Shown piece by piece: positions 52,153 to 61,889 of a DNA stretch of 64,000 nucleotides (position 1 is the stretch's first letter; every line of letters starts with the position of its first letter). The DNA is taken from positions 815,501 to 879,500 of the forward strand of contig NZ_JAVQLW010000001.1 of assembly GCF_031822435.1 (NCBI RefSeq), read 5' to 3'. The notes under the pieces are model-generated. The model saw only the letters and a list, made by a program, of their open reading frames with translations. It was not told the DNA's origin and searched no databases. Position numbers and translations under genes: made by a program. The DNA comes from Paracoccus sp. MBLB3053 (GTDB taxonomy: Bacteria > Pseudomonadota > Alphaproteobacteria > Rhodobacterales > Rhodobacteraceae).

Positions 52153-52602
52153 ATGTTCGATCTGCTTGCCCAATCCTACCTTTGGATAAAGGCACTTCAC
52201 GTCATGGCTGTCTTGTCCTGGACGGCCGGCCTTTTTTACCTGCCGAGGCTATTCGTCTATCACGCAGAACGTGGGCGGAATGCGAGTCCCGAGCCGGCAG
52301 ATTCCTTGGAGATCATGGAAGACAAACTTTTCCGCCTGATCATGACGCCGGCGATGATCGTGAGCTGGTGCGCAGGCCTGATCCTGGCGACGACGCCGGG
52401 AATCGTCGATTGGTCAATGGTCTGGCCCTGGACAAAAGCCTTTGCAGTCGTCGCGATGACGTGGTTCCACGTCTGGCTTGGCGGACAAAGGAGACAGCTT
52501 GCGACTGGCCGAGGATTGAGTGGTCGCAGCTACAGGATGATGAACGAATTGCCGACGTTGCTCATGGTCGTCATCGTTCTTTCGGTGATCTTGAAGTTCT
52601 GA
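52153..52602 (+). CDS. hemJ: Protoporphyrinogen IX oxidase, HemJ type
   Basis: 149-residue membrane enzyme of heme (and bacteriochlorophyll, if present) synthesis that oxidises protoporphyrinogen IX. Four transmembrane segments. Essential histidine H16 in LWIKALHVMAVLSWTAGLFYLPRLFVY (in part WIKALHVMAVLSW), the conserved arginine/tyrosine of LPRLFVYH, and the WPWTKAFAVVAMTWFHVW segment with K95 and H106. AGG lies before the ATG. It is the first gene on the rho side of oriC. A weak hairpin (52644-52657) lies between it and rho. Confidence 0.95.
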   Translation: MFDLLAQSYLWIKALHVMAVLSWTAGLFYLPRLFVYHAERGRNASPEPADSLEIMEDKLFRLIMTPAMIVSWCAGLILATTPGIVDWSMVWPWTKAFAVVAMTWFHVWLGGQRRQLATGRGLSGRSYRMMNELPTLLMVVIVLSVILKF

Positions 52603-52721
52603 GAATTGACTCGGGAGGGGAATCTTCCTATCTCAGCGCCTAGCTGCCGTCCGGCAGATTCTTTCCATGCACAGTTCCATTGTGGCGCGATCTCGCGATG
52701 CGTCGCGTCTATAGGCCCGAG

Positions 52722-53993
52722 ATGAACGAAGAACGTCTGAACCTGTCCGATCTGAAGGCGAAAAGCCCCGCAGACCTGCTCTCGATGGCCGAAGAGTGGG
52801 AAATCGAGAACGCTTCCACCATGCGCAAGGGCGAGATGATGTTCTCGATCCTGAAGGAGCATGCCGAGGAAGGTTACGATATCGGCGGTGATGGTGTACT
52901 GGAAGTTGTCCAGGACGGATTCGGCTTTCTGCGGTCGACCGAAGCGAACTATCTGCCCGGCCCGGACGATATCTATGTCAGTCCCGACATGATCCGTCAG
53001 CACTCCCTACGCACCGGCGACACGGTCGAGGGCGTCATCCGTGCTCCGGGGGAAAATGAACGCTATTTCGCGCTGACCAAGGTCGAGAAGATCAATTTCG
53101 AAGATCCCGACAAGGCCCGCCACAAGGTTGCCTTCGACAACTTGACGCCGCTCTATCCCAATGAGCGGCTGAAGATGGAGATAGAGGATCCGACCATCAA
53201 GGATCGGTCGGCGCGGATTATCGACCTCGTTGCGCCGATCGGGAAGGGCCAGCGTTCGCTGATCGTGGCTCCGCCGCGCACGGGTAAGACGGTTTTGCTG
53301 CAGAACATCGCGCATTCGATCGAGAAGAATCACCCGGAGTGCTACCTGATCGTTCTGCTTATCGATGAGCGTCCCGAAGAGGTGACCGATATGCAACGTT
53401 CGGTCAAAGGAGAGGTGATTTCCTCGACCTTTGACGAACCAGCAAGCCGTCACGTTGCGGTTTCCGAAATGGTGATCGAAAAGGCGAAACGCTTGGTCGA
53501 GCATAAGCGAGATGTAGTTATTCTTCTCGATTCAATCACAAGACTTGGTAGGGCGTTCAATACTGTTGTGCCCAGCTCGGGCAAGGTGCTTACTGGTGGT
53601 GTTGACGCCAATGCATTGCAGCGCCCGAAGCGCTTCTTCGGTGCAGCTCGAAATATCGAAGAGGGCGGGTCGCTTACCATTATCGCCACGGCACTGATCG
53701 ATACAGGGTCGCGGATGGACGAGGTGATCTTTGAAGAGTTCAAAGGGACCGGCAACAGCGAAATCGTGCTTGATCGCAAGGTCGCCGACAAACGCGTCTT
53801 CCCAGCGATGGACATCCTGAAGTCAGGCACTCGCAAGGAAGAGCTTCTGGTGGATGCGAAGGACCTGCAGAAAACCTATCTGCTGCGTCGCATTCTGAAC
53901 CCCATGGGAACAACCGATGCCATCGAGTTCCTGATCTCGAAACTCAAGCAAACCAAGACGAACGGCGAATTCTTCGAATCCATGAACGCCTGA
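52722..53993 (+). CDS. rho: Transcription termination factor Rho
   Basis: 423-residue RNA-dependent ATPase. N-terminal helix bundle ([21 protein letters not shown]), RNA-binding cold-shock fold with [22 protein letters not shown], Walker [13 protein letters not shown], Walker [15 protein letters not shown], and the Q-loop/R-loop [22 protein letters not shown]. Length is normal. Start at 52722 has a weak AGG upstream; an earlier in-frame ATG at 52698 is possible. It is followed 16 bp later by mnmE. Confidence 0.97.
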   Translation: MNEERLNLSDLKAKSPADLLSMAEEWEIENASTMRKGEMMFSILKEHAEEGYDIGGDGVLEVVQDGFGFLRSTEANYLPGPDDIYVSPDMIRQHSLRTGDTVEGVIRAPGENERYFALTKVEKINFEDPDKARHKVAFDNLTPLYPNERLKMEIEDPTIKDRSARIIDLVAPIGKGQRSLIVAPPRTGKTVLLQNIAHSIEKNHPECYLIVLLIDERPEEVTDMQRSVKGEVISSTFDEPASRHVAVSEMVIEKAKRLVEHKRDVVILLDSITRLGRAFNTVVPSSGKVLTGGVDANALQRPKRFFGAARNIEEGGSLTIIATALIDTGSRMDEVIFEEFKGTGNSEIVLDRKVADKRVFPAMDILKSGTRKEELLVDAKDLQKTYLLRRILNPMGTTDAIEFLISKLKQTKTNGEFFESMNA

Positions 53994-54009
53994 CGCCGCG
54001 GAGGATGAG

Positions 54010-55269
54010 GTGGAAACGATCTTTGCCGAGGCAACACCCCCCGGTCGTGGGGGTGTAACCGTTGTCCGCTTGAGCGGACCGATGGCGCGCGAGGCGTTGG
54101 AATCGCTCGCCGGTTCGCTCTCTACTCCCAGACGCTCATATCTTCGTTCACTTCGGGATGGCCAGGACCTGATAGATCAGGCGCTCGTCATTTGGTTTGA
54201 GCAGGGGCAGAGCTTTACGGGGGAGGAAGTAGCCGAACTTCATCTGCATGGGGCACCGGTCATCGCAAACAGACTAGCCCAGGCGCTTCTCGTCCGAGGG
54301 CTTCGCAGAGCGGAGGCTGGCGAATTCACCCGGCGGGCCTTTCTCAATGGCCGTATCGATCTGGCTGAAGCTGAAGGGCTGGCCGACCTTCTTTCATCCG
54401 AAACAGAAGCCCAACGTAAACTGGCCATGCGGACGGCCGACGGTGAACTTGGCCGGAAGGTAGAGGCATTGCGTGCCAATCTCGTCCGTGCGGGCGCCTT
54501 GGTCGAAGCCTCTATTGACTTTGCCGATGAAGAAGTGCCCGAGGATGTTCCGCTTGAGGTATTCAATCTTCTCGATCTTGTCCGATCGGAAGTGGAAGCC
54601 ATGCTCAGAACCTATCCGGCAACGGAAAGATTGCGACAAGGTTATGAAGTCGCGATCATTGGCCCTCCAAACGCCGGAAAGTCCACACTTCTCAACAAAA
54701 TCGGACAACGAGAGATTGCCCTCGTTTCCGATATAGCAGGGACAACGAGAGATATTCTTGAGCTCCGAGCTGATCTGCGCGGGTTGCCGGTGGTTTTCCT
54801 CGATACTGCCGGGTTGCGTGACAGTGCCGACCCGATCGAAACAATGGGCGTGCAAAGAGCCATGGACAGGGCGAGAAACGCTGATCTCCGCATCCATCTT
54901 TCGGATCAAGGTGTGCGGATGGAACCGTTTTTTGACGGTGATCTGATTGTCCGATCCAAATCCGATCTTGGAACGGGCGACGGCCTGGCAATTTCGGCGC
55001 TTACAGGATCAGGCATCGAGGCACTGCTTGACCAAGTCTACGACAAACTGAGGGTTAGGGCAGCAAATTCAGGTCTTGTTGCCCATCGTCGACAAGCGGA
55101 AGCCTTGGAACGCGCACGATCTGCTCTAGATATAGATTCTTCGCTATCCCCTGAATTTCTGGCTGAAGCGATCAGACAGGCGGCGCAGGAACTGGCCACA
55201 ATGGTCGGGCGGGTAGGGGCAGAAGATTATCTGGACGAGATTTTTTCCTCGTTCTGCATCGGGAAGTAG
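54010..55269 (+). CDS. mnmE: tRNA modification GTPase MnmE (TrmE)
   Basis: 419-residue GTPase that with MnmG installs the 5-carboxymethylaminomethyl group at wobble U34. The N-terminal tetrahydrofolate-binding domain begins ETIFAEATPPGRGGVTVVRLSG. The G domain is inserted in the helical domain: GPPNAGKST at 218-226, DTAGLRDSADPIE. The protein ends with C416-IGK, the catalytic C-(I/L)-G-K motif. It begins with GTG (54010) with GGAGG upstream. Its stop directly precedes the mnmG start. Confidence 0.97.
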   Translation: METIFAEATPPGRGGVTVVRLSGPMAREALESLAGSLSTPRRSYLRSLRDGQDLIDQALVIWFEQGQSFTGEEVAELHLHGAPVIANRLAQALLVRGLRRAEAGEFTRRAFLNGRIDLAEAEGLADLLSSETEAQRKLAMRTADGELGRKVEALRANLVRAGALVEASIDFADEEVPEDVPLEVFNLLDLVRSEVEAMLRTYPATERLRQGYEVAIIGPPNAGKSTLLNKIGQREIALVSDIAGTTRDILELRADLRGLPVVFLDTAGLRDSADPIETMGVQRAMDRARNADLRIHLSDQGVRMEPFFDGDLIVRSKSDLGTGDGLAISALTGSGIEALLDQVYDKLRVRAANSGLVAHRRQAEALERARSALDIDSSLSPEFLAEAIRQAAQELATMVGRVGAEDYLDEIFSSFCIGK

Positions 55270-57141
55270 GTGTTTCACGTGAAACAGTATGATGTGATTG
55301 TTGTTGGAGGTGGCCACGCGGGGGTGGAAGCTGCCATGGCTTCGGCGCGAATGGGCGCCGAGACCGCCCTGGTGACGCTTCATGTCGATGACATTGGCAC
55401 CATGTCCTGCAATCCGGCGATCGGAGGACTTGGAAAAGGGCATCTGGTGAGAGAGGTCGACGCGCTTGATGGCGTGATGGGCAAACTTGCGGATGCAGCT
55501 GGCATTCAATTCCGCCTATTGAACCGTAGAAAGGGCCCTGCAGTCCAAGGTCCGAGGGCTCAAGCTGATCGATCGCTTTATCGCGAAGCGGCTAAACTGG
55601 CGGTATCGGGACAGGATCTCTTGTCTGTGGTTATCGGCGAAGTGTCCGAAGTCGTGACGTCAGGAAAGGAGATTTGCGGCCTGCGTCTCCAAGACGGCAC
55701 CGAACTACAGTCGAAGCAGGTTATTCTTACCACTGGCACATTCCTTAACGGATTGATCCATATCGGAGAGGAAACCCGTCGCGCCGGGCGTTGGAACGGG
55801 GCGGCCTCTCTCAGTCTTGCAGACTCGCTAAGACCGTTCAACCTCCCCCTCGGGCGGCTGAAAACGGGCACCCCTCCGCGCATTCTGGGCAACAGCATCG
55901 ACTGGGAGCGCTTGGAGAAACAGCCGGGCGATGAGGAGCCGGTCCTTTTTTCCTATTTGAACCGCAGCGTTGTCGCGCCCCAAATCTGTTGCGCGATTAC
56001 ACATACGAATGAACGCACTCACAAGGTGATCCGGGATAATCTGGCACGATCTGCCATGTATGGCGGAAGGATTGACGGTGTTGGGCCGCGCTATTGTCCT
56101 TCGATCGAAGACAAAATTGTTCGTTTTTCGGATAAGGCCAGTCACCAGATCTTCCTCGAACCTGAGGGCATCGATTCGGAACTGGTTTATCCCAATGGGA
56201 TCTCGACTTCGCTCCCCCTCGAGGTGCAGATCGAATACGTCCGATCGATAAAGGGCCTGGAGGTCGCGGAGATCGCGCAGCCAGGCTATGCGGTTGAATA
56301 TGATTATGTCGATCCACGCGCATTGACCGCATCGCTTGAACTGAAAAGTGTGTCTGGATTGTTCTTGGCCGGGCAGATCAATGGGACGACTGGTTATGAG
56401 GAAGCAGCCGCACAAGGTATGGTTGCCGGATTAAACGCTGCTTTGAGATCTCAAGGCAGAGCCCTCCATCATTTTACTCGCTCGGGCAGTTATATTGGCG
56501 TGATGATCGATGATCTGATCACACGTGGTGTCAGCGAGCCCTACCGTATGTTCACATCGAGGGCCGAATTCCGCCTTTCGCTGCGTGCGGACAACGCCGA
56601 TCAGCGATTGACGCCCTTGGGCATCGAGTTAGGCGTCGTCAAGGATGAGCGCCGGAATCATTTCGAAGAGAAGGTAAGGCGATACAACCATGCGCGAAAA
56701 CGCGCAGAGGAGGTTAGCTTCACACCTTCTAGCTTGAGCCAGCTTGGAATTCCTGTCCGCCAGGATGGGAATCGACGCAGTATATTTGCGCTTCTTGGTC
56801 AACAGGATGTCGATCGCGAGCTCGTCATTGCGCTGGATCCCGACTTTATGGCGACGGATAGTGATACAATTCGGCAAATCGCGATCGACGCGCTCTACCA
56901 TCAGTATACGGAGAGACAAGGGAAGGATGCGGAACTTCTGCAGAAGGAGGAATCCGTCTTGATTCCGAACGGTTTCGATTATGATTCGCTTTCCGGGCTT
57001 TCGAACGAGTTGAAGGCGAAGCTGAAGTTGCACAGTCCATCGACCCTCGCAGCAGCATCTGCAATCGAGGGGATGACACCTGCGGCATTAACGCTGCTTC
57101 TCGCGGTAATCCGAACAGCTAGCCGGCGAAGTGTGTCATGA
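55270..57141 (+). CDS. mnmG: tRNA modification FAD enzyme MnmG (GidA)
   Basis: 623-residue FAD protein, partner of MnmE in U34 modification. FAD loop [19 protein letters not shown] near residue 7, [30 protein letters not shown], and [19 protein letters not shown]. It starts with GTG at 55270, one base after the mnmE stop. The first codons GTG TTT CAC GTG AAA CA overlap a perfect parS site, which fixes the N-terminal sequence as MFHVKQ. The end overlaps rsmG by 4 bp (ATGA). Confidence 0.97.
   Translation: MFHVKQYDVIVVGGGHAGVEAAMASARMGAETALVTLHVDDIGTMSCNPAIGGLGKGHLVREVDALDGVMGKLADAAGIQFRLLNRRKGPAVQGPRAQADRSLYREAAKLAVSGQDLLSVVIGEVSEVVTSGKEICGLRLQDGTELQSKQVILTTGTFLNGLIHIGEETRRAGRWNGAASLSLADSLRPFNLPLGRLKTGTPPRILGNSIDWERLEKQPGDEEPVLFSYLNRSVVAPQICCAITHTNERTHKVIRDNLARSAMYGGRIDGVGPRYCPSIEDKIVRFSDKASHQIFLEPEGIDSELVYPNGISTSLPLEVQIEYVRSIKGLEVAEIAQPGYAVEYDYVDPRALTASLELKSVSGLFLAGQINGTTGYEEAAAQGMVAGLNAALRSQGRALHHFTRSGSYIGVMIDDLITRGVSEPYRMFTSRAEFRLSLRADNADQRLTPLGIELGVVKDERRNHFEEKVRRYNHARKRAEEVSFTPSSLSQLGIPVRQDGNRRSIFALLGQQDVDRELVIALDPDFMATDSDTIRQIAIDALYHQYTERQGKDAELLQKEESVLIPNGFDYDSLSGLSNELKAKLKLHSPSTLAAASAIEGMTPAALTLLLAVIRTASRRSVS
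55271..55286. promoter_or_regulatory. parS site 1 (inside the start of mnmG)
   Basis: TGTTTCACGTGAAACA, a perfect 16-bp palindrome and the consensus ParB-binding site. It lies in codons 1-6 of mnmG, 3.2 kb upstream of parB. Confidence 0.95.
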
Positions 57142-57719
57142 CTGTTTCACGTGAAACAGAGCGTCTAAACCAGTATGCTGGGCTCATGAGAAAGTGGAAC
57201 AAGGCGATTAACTTGGTAGCCCCATCCACACTGGACGCCTTAGAGGAACGCCATATTTCTGATAGTAGAAAATTGGCAGAGCTATCAAAAGCAACCGTGG
57301 GCGACTGGGTTGACCTGGGAAGCGGCGGTGGCCTTCCCGGCCTTGTCTTGGCAATCAACCAGCCCGATAGAAACATTTCCCTAGTCGAGAGTGACAAGCG
57401 AAAGTGCAGTTTCCTTCGAAATGTCTGCCGCGAAGTCGGGCTGATGAATGTAGCAATCCTCAATGAACGCATTGAGATGGTAGAGCCGTTAAGCGCTCAA
57501 AATATTAGTGCGAGAGCGCTTGCCCCTCTGCCTCTGCTGTTGTCTTATGTCGACAGGCACCTCGCCTCCGGGGGACGCGCTTGGCTCATGAAGGGCAGGA
57601 ATTGGCGGAACGAAGTCGATGAGGCGCGCAAAGATTGGAGTTTCAATCTGACCGCCCATCGAAGTGCTACCGATCCAGATTCTGCGATTTTGGAAATGAC
57701 GGATATTCGGCATGCCTGA
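57138..57719 (+). CDS. rsmG: 16S rRNA m7G527 methyltransferase RsmG (GidB)
   Basis: 193-residue SAM-dependent methyltransferase acting on 16S rRNA G527. N-terminal [25 protein letters not shown]-binding [17 protein letters not shown], and the C-terminal [15 protein letters not shown] and [11 protein letters not shown] with the catalytic lysine/asparagine region. Its first codons (ATG ACT GTT TCA CGT GAA ACA, giving MTVSRET) contain a second perfect parS. It overlaps mnmG by 4 bp and parA by 8 bp. Confidence 0.95.
   Translation: MTVSRETERLNQYAGLMRKWNKAINLVAPSTLDALEERHISDSRKLAELSKATVGDWVDLGSGGGLPGLVLAINQPDRNISLVESDKRKCSFLRNVCREVGLMNVAILNERIEMVEPLSAQNISARALAPLPLLLSYVDRHLASGGRAWLMKGRNWRNEVDEARKDWSFNLTAHRSATDPDSAILEMTDIRHA
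57143..57158. promoter_or_regulatory. parS site 2 (inside the start of rsmG)
   Basis: TGTTTCACGTGAAACA, perfect palindrome identical to site 1 and 1,872 bp from it, read in another frame (VSRET) in rsmG codons 2-7. Confidence 0.95.
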
Positions 57720-58488
57720 AACTCGAATAATTGCTGTCGCAAACCAGAAAGGTGGGGTTGGAAAAACCACCACGGCCATCAACCTGGCCGCCGCATTGGC
57801 TGAGGCCGGGCGCAAGGTCGCGATCATAGATCTTGACCCGCAGGGCAATGCGTCCACTGGACTTGGGGTAGGTGTCGAGGACCGATCTTTGACGTCCTAC
57901 GATCTACTTGCAGAGGAAGAGCAGCTCGAGGACTGCCTTGTTCCGACGCAGATCGAAAACCTGTCATTGGTCCCTGCGAGTCGCGATCTCGCCTCGGTAG
58001 ACCTGGACGTGGCGCAGCGCACCGGACGGGCACAATTGCTGCGAAGGAAGCTGAACCGAGATTCGTCTTTCGATTTTGTCCTTATCGATTGCCCACCTGC
58101 ATTGGGCATCCTGACGGTCAATGCGATGGTTGCTTCTGATAGCGTTCTTGTCCCTCTCCAGGCAGAATTCTATGCCCTTGAAGGTTTGTCGCAACTTCTG
58201 ATGACTGTGCGTGAGGTTCGACAGACTGCCAATTCGGATCTGCGCATTGAAGGGGTTCTCCTGACGATGTCGGATAATCGAAACAATCTTTCGCAGCAGG
58301 TCGAGGCTGATGCGCGGAACACGTTGTCCGGCTTGGTCTACCAAACGGTAATTCCGCGCAATGTTCGGCTTTCAGAGGCGCCCTCCCACGCGCTGCCTGT
58401 CTTGCATTACGATACGAACTCCAAGGGCAGCTTGGCCTATCGCGAACTTGCGCAGGAGTTTCTTGCCAGACAACTGATTAACGCCTGA
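57712..58488 (+). CDS. parA: Chromosome partitioning ATPase ParA
   Basis: 258-residue Walker-type ATPase that moves ParB-parS complexes. Deviant Walker A KGGVGKTT at 13-20 in IIAVANQKGGVGKTTTAINLA, the A' motif IIDLDPQGNASTGLG, and Walker B FVLIDCPPALGILTVNA. It overlaps rsmG by 8 bp and lies 11 bp before parB. Chromosomal rather than plasmid type, judged by the mnmG-rsmG-parA-parB order. Confidence 0.96.
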   Translation: MPETRIIAVANQKGGVGKTTTAINLAAALAEAGRKVAIIDLDPQGNASTGLGVGVEDRSLTSYDLLAEEEQLEDCLVPTQIENLSLVPASRDLASVDLDVAQRTGRAQLLRRKLNRDSSFDFVLIDCPPALGILTVNAMVASDSVLVPLQAEFYALEGLSQLLMTVREVRQTANSDLRIEGVLLTMSDNRNNLSQQVEADARNTLSGLVYQTVIPRNVRLSEAPSHALPVLHYDTNSKGSLAYRELAQEFLARQLINA

Positions 58489-58499
58489 GGAGAATATTC

Positions 58500-59372
58500 A
58501 TGTCTGACAACAAGCTTGAAAAAAGGGGGTTGGGACGCGGTTTGTCAGCACTTATGGCGGATGTCGATCTTATTCCAAATGACCGGCCTGCGCCACGCCA
58601 GGTCATGCCGGTTGAGCAGATCACGCCGAATCCCGATCAGCCGCGTCGCAGCTTTGCGCCGGAAGCCTTGCAGGAACTTGCAGATTCGCTCAAGGGAAGG
58701 GGAATGTTGCAGCCCCTGATCGTGCGGCCTCACCCGAGCGACCGCGGCCTTTACCAGATCGTGGCAGGTGAGCGGCGGTGGCGCGCTGCCCAGATCGCGC
58801 AGTTGCACGAAGTTCCGGTAATCGTGAGAGACTTGACAGATACCGAAGTTCTTGAAGTCGCGATCGTCGAGAATATTCAGCGAGCCGACTTGAATGCGAT
58901 CGAAGAAGCTGCCTCGTACCGGCAACTCATGGATCGCTTTGGCCATACCCAGGAAAAAGTGGCGGAGGCTCTGAACAAAAGCAGAAGCCATATCGCGAAC
59001 CTTCTTCGCCTTCTCAATCTGCCCGAACAGGTTCAGGCGTGGCTGAAGGAAGGTAAGCTCACCGCAGGTCACGCACGCGCGTTGATTACTGCCCCCAACG
59101 CTGTCGAACTTGCCCGGAAGGTGATCGAGAAGAACCTGTCTGTGCGCGATACCGAAGAGCTTGTCCGGCGCCAGGCCGAAGGTGCGCGGCAGAAGTCGCG
59201 CTCAAAGGCCGAAAAGGATGCCGATACGCGCGCCCTGGAGGGCGATCTGACCGCGCATCTCAAGATGAAGGTCGTCATCAACCATTCAGGGCCGAATGGA
59301 GGGAACCTTGTCATCAATTACAAGGATCTTGACCAGCTCGATCGGCTATGCCAAATCCTGGCCTCCGAATAA
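58500..59372 (+). CDS. parB: Chromosome partitioning protein ParB
   Basis: 290-residue CTPase that binds parS and spreads along DNA. N-terminal GLGRGLSALMADV (ParA-interacting), the CTP-binding motifs ITPNPDQPRRSF, LIVRPHPSD and YQIVAGERRWRAAQ (GERRxR), central helix-turn-helix TQEKVAEALNKSRSHIANLLRLLNLP (partly quoted by position 140-165), and a C-terminal dimerisation domain. AGGAG lies before the ATG. Last gene of the rho-mnmE-mnmG-rsmG-parA-parB string, closed by a terminator at 59421. Confidence 0.96.
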   Translation: MSDNKLEKRGLGRGLSALMADVDLIPNDRPAPRQVMPVEQITPNPDQPRRSFAPEALQELADSLKGRGMLQPLIVRPHPSDRGLYQIVAGERRWRAAQIAQLHEVPVIVRDLTDTEVLEVAIVENIQRADLNAIEEAASYRQLMDRFGHTQEKVAEALNKSRSHIANLLRLLNLPEQVQAWLKEGKLTAGHARALITAPNAVELARKVIEKNLSVRDTEELVRRQAEGARQKSRSKAEKDADTRALEGDLTAHLKMKVVINHSGPNGGNLVINYKDLDQLDRLCQILASE

Positions 59373-59401
59373 ATCATAGATATTGTGTCGTCAAAAAAAA
59401 G

Positions 59402-59420
59402 TATCAACTATATGTTGATA
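59402..59420. repeat. AT-rich inverted repeat after parB
   Basis: TATCAAC, five bases TATAT, GTTGATA (59402-59408 with 59414-59420). A perfect 7-bp palindrome immediately next to the terminator; it may be part of a compound terminator or a small binding site. Confidence 0.5.
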
Positions 59421-59448
59421 AAAACCCCCGGATTATCCGGGGGTTTCT
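59421..59448. terminator. Bidirectional terminator between parB and grpE
   Basis: 11-bp stem AAACCCCCGGA / TCCGGGGGTTT (59422-59432 with 59436-59446), 3-base loop, T's on one side and A's on the other, so usable for both convergent genes parB and grpE. Confidence 0.9.
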
Positions 59449-59480
59449 CGTAACGCCATCTTGCTTACATCCCAGGGGGT

Positions 59481-60029
59481 TCAGCTTGCCGGGGTCGAAC
59501 TGACACCCACTTTCGCTGGCCGCAGCAAGCGATCGTGCAGCATGAAGCCGTTGCCCATGACCTGAATGATATTTCCGGAAATGGTTCCCGGGACGGGGGC
59601 CTCGAACATCGCTTCATGGTGCTGCGGGTCGAACTTCTCTCCGATCTCGGGAATGATGACGTTGATCCCGTGCTTGGCGAAGACATTGTTCAATTCGCGA
59701 AGCGTCAACTCGACGCCTTCGATCAGTGCTCCGGCTGCAGCCTTCTGTTCTTCATTTGCAGCTTCCAGCGCACGCGTCAGCGCGTCGTGGACGGGCAGCA
59801 AATCTCTTGCCAGGCGCGAGCCGCCGTATTGCTCGGCCTCACGACGCTCCTTGTCCGCCCGCTTCCGCGCATTTTCAGCGTCAGCCAGGGCGCGCATGAA
59901 CTTGTCGCGGAACTCGTCACGCTCGGCGATCAGCGCTTCGATCTCCGAATCCCCAGCGGCTTCCTCGGCCAGCGGATCGACAAGATCCTCGTCATCGAGG
60001 GGATTTCCGTTCGGGTAGTCGTTCGTCAT
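59481..60029 (-). CDS. grpE: GrpE, nucleotide-exchange factor of DnaK
   Basis: 182 residues. A long acidic N-terminal helix (LAEEAAGDSEIEALIAERDEFRDK) precedes the GrpE core with ENARKRADKERREAEQYGG, LARDLLPVHDALTRAL and the beta-domain KHGINVIIPEIGEKFDPQHHEAM. Length is normal. AAAGG lies before the ATG. It follows hrcA on the same strand with a 4-bp gap, the common hrcA-grpE order. No CIRCE element was seen upstream. Confidence 0.96.
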   Translation of the reverse strand: MTNDYPNGNPLDDEDLVDPLAEEAAGDSEIEALIAERDEFRDKFMRALADAENARKRADKERREAEQYGGSRLARDLLPVHDALTRALEAANEEQKAAAGALIEGVELTLRELNNVFAKHGINVIIPEIGEKFDPQHHEAMFEAPVPGTISGNIIQVMGNGFMLHDRLLRPAKVGVSSTPAS

Positions 60030-60033
60030 GTCC

Positions 60034-61089
60034 TTATCCTTTCCGGCCGGAGATCATCCGTCCGACGAGCTGCGCAGTGTAGTCGACGATTGGCACGATC
60101 CGGCCGTAATTCAGTCTCGTGGGACCGATTACCCCGACCGCGCCAACAATTCTTCGGTCGGCATTCATATAGGGTGAAACCACCAGAGATGAACCGGAAA
60201 GTGAAAAAAGCTTGTTCTCCGAGCCGATGAAAATGCGCACACCTTCGCCATGCTCCGCGAGTTCCAGGAATTCGGCAATGTCGCGCTTGCGTTCCAGGTC
60301 GTCAAAAAGCGTACGAATCCGGTCAAGATCGGCTTCTTCCTGTGCAAGAAGGTTTGCGCGGCCACGCACGATCAACCGTGGGTCCGTGCTGTCCCCATCC
60401 CACATTGCCAGTCCGGCCGAAATCAATTCTGCCGCGATCTGGTCAAGTTGCTGGCGACCGGACTCGATGTCTTTCGAAATGCCCTGCCGCAGATCTGCAA
60501 GTGTGCGGTCTTCTGCTACGGCATTGAGAAAGTTCGCGGCCTCGCGCATGGAACTCGCCGTGTGGCCCTTGGGCGGCGAGAAAACACGGTTTTCGACCCG
60601 TCCGTCGGCAAAAACCAGCACCACCAGGGCGCGGTCGGGGGCGAGGCTAACGAATTCGATATGTCGTAAGGGCGCTTCCTGTTTCGGCATGAGCACCAGT
60701 GAGGCTCCATGCGTCAGGGTCGAAAGTGCCATGCTCACACGATCCAGCATTATGCCCGTATCGCCGCTTTCGTCCCCCAGTGTCTCTTCGATCATCTCGC
60801 GATCGGTCGGGGAAACGGGGCCGGCCTCCATAAGGCCATCCACGAAAAGCCTCAGGCCCAGATGGGTGGGCATGCGCCCGGCCGACACATGAGGATGATC
60901 GAGCAGTCCGAGATGTTCCAGATCCTGCATGACATTGCGGATCGTCGCCGCGCTCACCTTTTCGGTCATGTCACGGGTAAGGGTACGGGATCCGACGGGC
61001 TCTCCGGTCGCCAGATAGGCTTCTACCACGCGACGAAAAACCTCGCGTGAACGGTCGTTCAGATCTGTAAGCAATGTGGTATCAGGCAT
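60034..61089 (-). CDS. hrcA: Heat-inducible transcription repressor HrcA
   Basis: 351-residue repressor of class I heat-shock genes that binds CIRCE operators. N-terminal winged helix: EVFRRVVEAYLATGEPVGSRTL, VSAATIRNVMQDLEHLGLL, HPHVSAGRMPTHLGLRLFVD. The rest is the GAF-like dimerisation region with VVLVFADGRVENRVF and IVGAVGVIGPTRLNYGRIVPIVDYTA at the end. The ATG at 61089 has a poor Shine-Dalgarno; a GTG at 61110 is an alternative. grpE follows at 4 bp. No CIRCE repeat (TTAGCACTC-N9-GAGTGCTAA) is visible near it. Confidence 0.95.
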   Translation of the reverse strand: MPDTTLLTDLNDRSREVFRRVVEAYLATGEPVGSRTLTRDMTEKVSAATIRNVMQDLEHLGLLDHPHVSAGRMPTHLGLRLFVDGLMEAGPVSPTDREMIEETLGDESGDTGIMLDRVSMALSTLTHGASLVLMPKQEAPLRHIEFVSLAPDRALVVLVFADGRVENRVFSPPKGHTASSMREAANFLNAVAEDRTLADLRQGISKDIESGRQQLDQIAAELISAGLAMWDGDSTDPRLIVRGRANLLAQEEADLDRIRTLFDDLERKRDIAEFLELAEHGEGVRIFIGSENKLFSLSGSSLVVSPYMNADRRIVGAVGVIGPTRLNYGRIVPIVDYTAQLVGRMISGRKG

Positions 61090-61175
61090 GGTCTGTTGGG
61101 CTTGATCGTTCACGGGTTGCGGTCTGGGGCAGGCGACCTGTATTTGAACAGCAAAACCCCCGAAAGGAATGACTG

Positions 61176-61889
61176 ATGCGACCCTCTGGCCGGAATTTAA
61201 GTGATATGCGTCCGATTTCAATCGAAACGGGTGTGATGCGCCACGCTGAGGGCTCTTGCCTGATTTCCTGCGGCGATACGCGCGTGCTTTGTTCGGCCAC
61301 CATCGAGGAGAAGGCTCCGCCTTTCCTGAAGGGTTCGGGGCAGGGCTGGGTCACGGCGGAATATGGCATGCTGCCGCGTGCGACGAATTCCCGCAACCGC
61401 CGTGAGGCTGCATCAGGCAAGCAGTCCGGTCGCACGCAGGAAATCCAACGCCTGATCGGGCGCGCGCTACGTGCCGGCGTCGATCGCCGTGCGCTTGGCG
61501 AGCGTCAGATCGTCATCGACTGTGATGTCATCCAGGCGGATGGCGGGACGCGTTGTGCCTCCATTACCGGCGGATGGGTCGCGCTGCGACTGGCCGTCAA
61601 CAAGCTGCTCAAGGCGGGTCTTCTGACCACCGATCCGATCATGGACCATGTCGCCGCCGTTTCCTGCGGGATTTATGCCGGTCAGCCCGTGCTGGATCTT
61701 GATTACGCTGAGGACAGCGAGGCCGGCACAGACGGCAATTTCATCATGACCGGCGCGGGCCGACTGATCGAAATTCAGATGTCCGCCGAAGGTGCGACTT
61801 TCTCCCGCCCGGAAATGAACCAGCTTCTTGATTTGGCCGAATCCGGGATCGCCGAACTGGTCCGGGCGCAGAACGAGGCGCTCGTATGA
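61176..61889 (+). CDS. rph: Ribonuclease PH
   Basis: 237-residue phosphorolytic 3'-5' exonuclease that trims tRNA 3' ends. Family motifs: [19 protein letters not shown] at the start, [55 protein letters not shown] ([18 protein letters not shown]), [16 protein letters not shown] and [22 protein letters not shown] (in part TDGNFIMTG). AAAGG lies seven bases before the ATG. It is divergent from hrcA and overlaps rdgB by 4 bp. Confidence 0.97.
   Translation: MRPSGRNLSDMRPISIETGVMRHAEGSCLISCGDTRVLCSATIEEKAPPFLKGSGQGWVTAEYGMLPRATNSRNRREAASGKQSGRTQEIQRLIGRALRAGVDRRALGERQIVIDCDVIQADGGTRCASITGGWVALRLAVNKLLKAGLLTTDPIMDHVAAVSCGIYAGQPVLDLDYAEDSEAGTDGNFIMTGAGRLIEIQMSAEGATFSRPEMNQLLDLAESGIAELVRAQNEALV

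Noticed and set aside
61090..61175. CIRCE operator upstream of hrcA
   Set aside because: No TTAGCACTC-N9-GAGTGCTAA repeat or close variant found in the gap.
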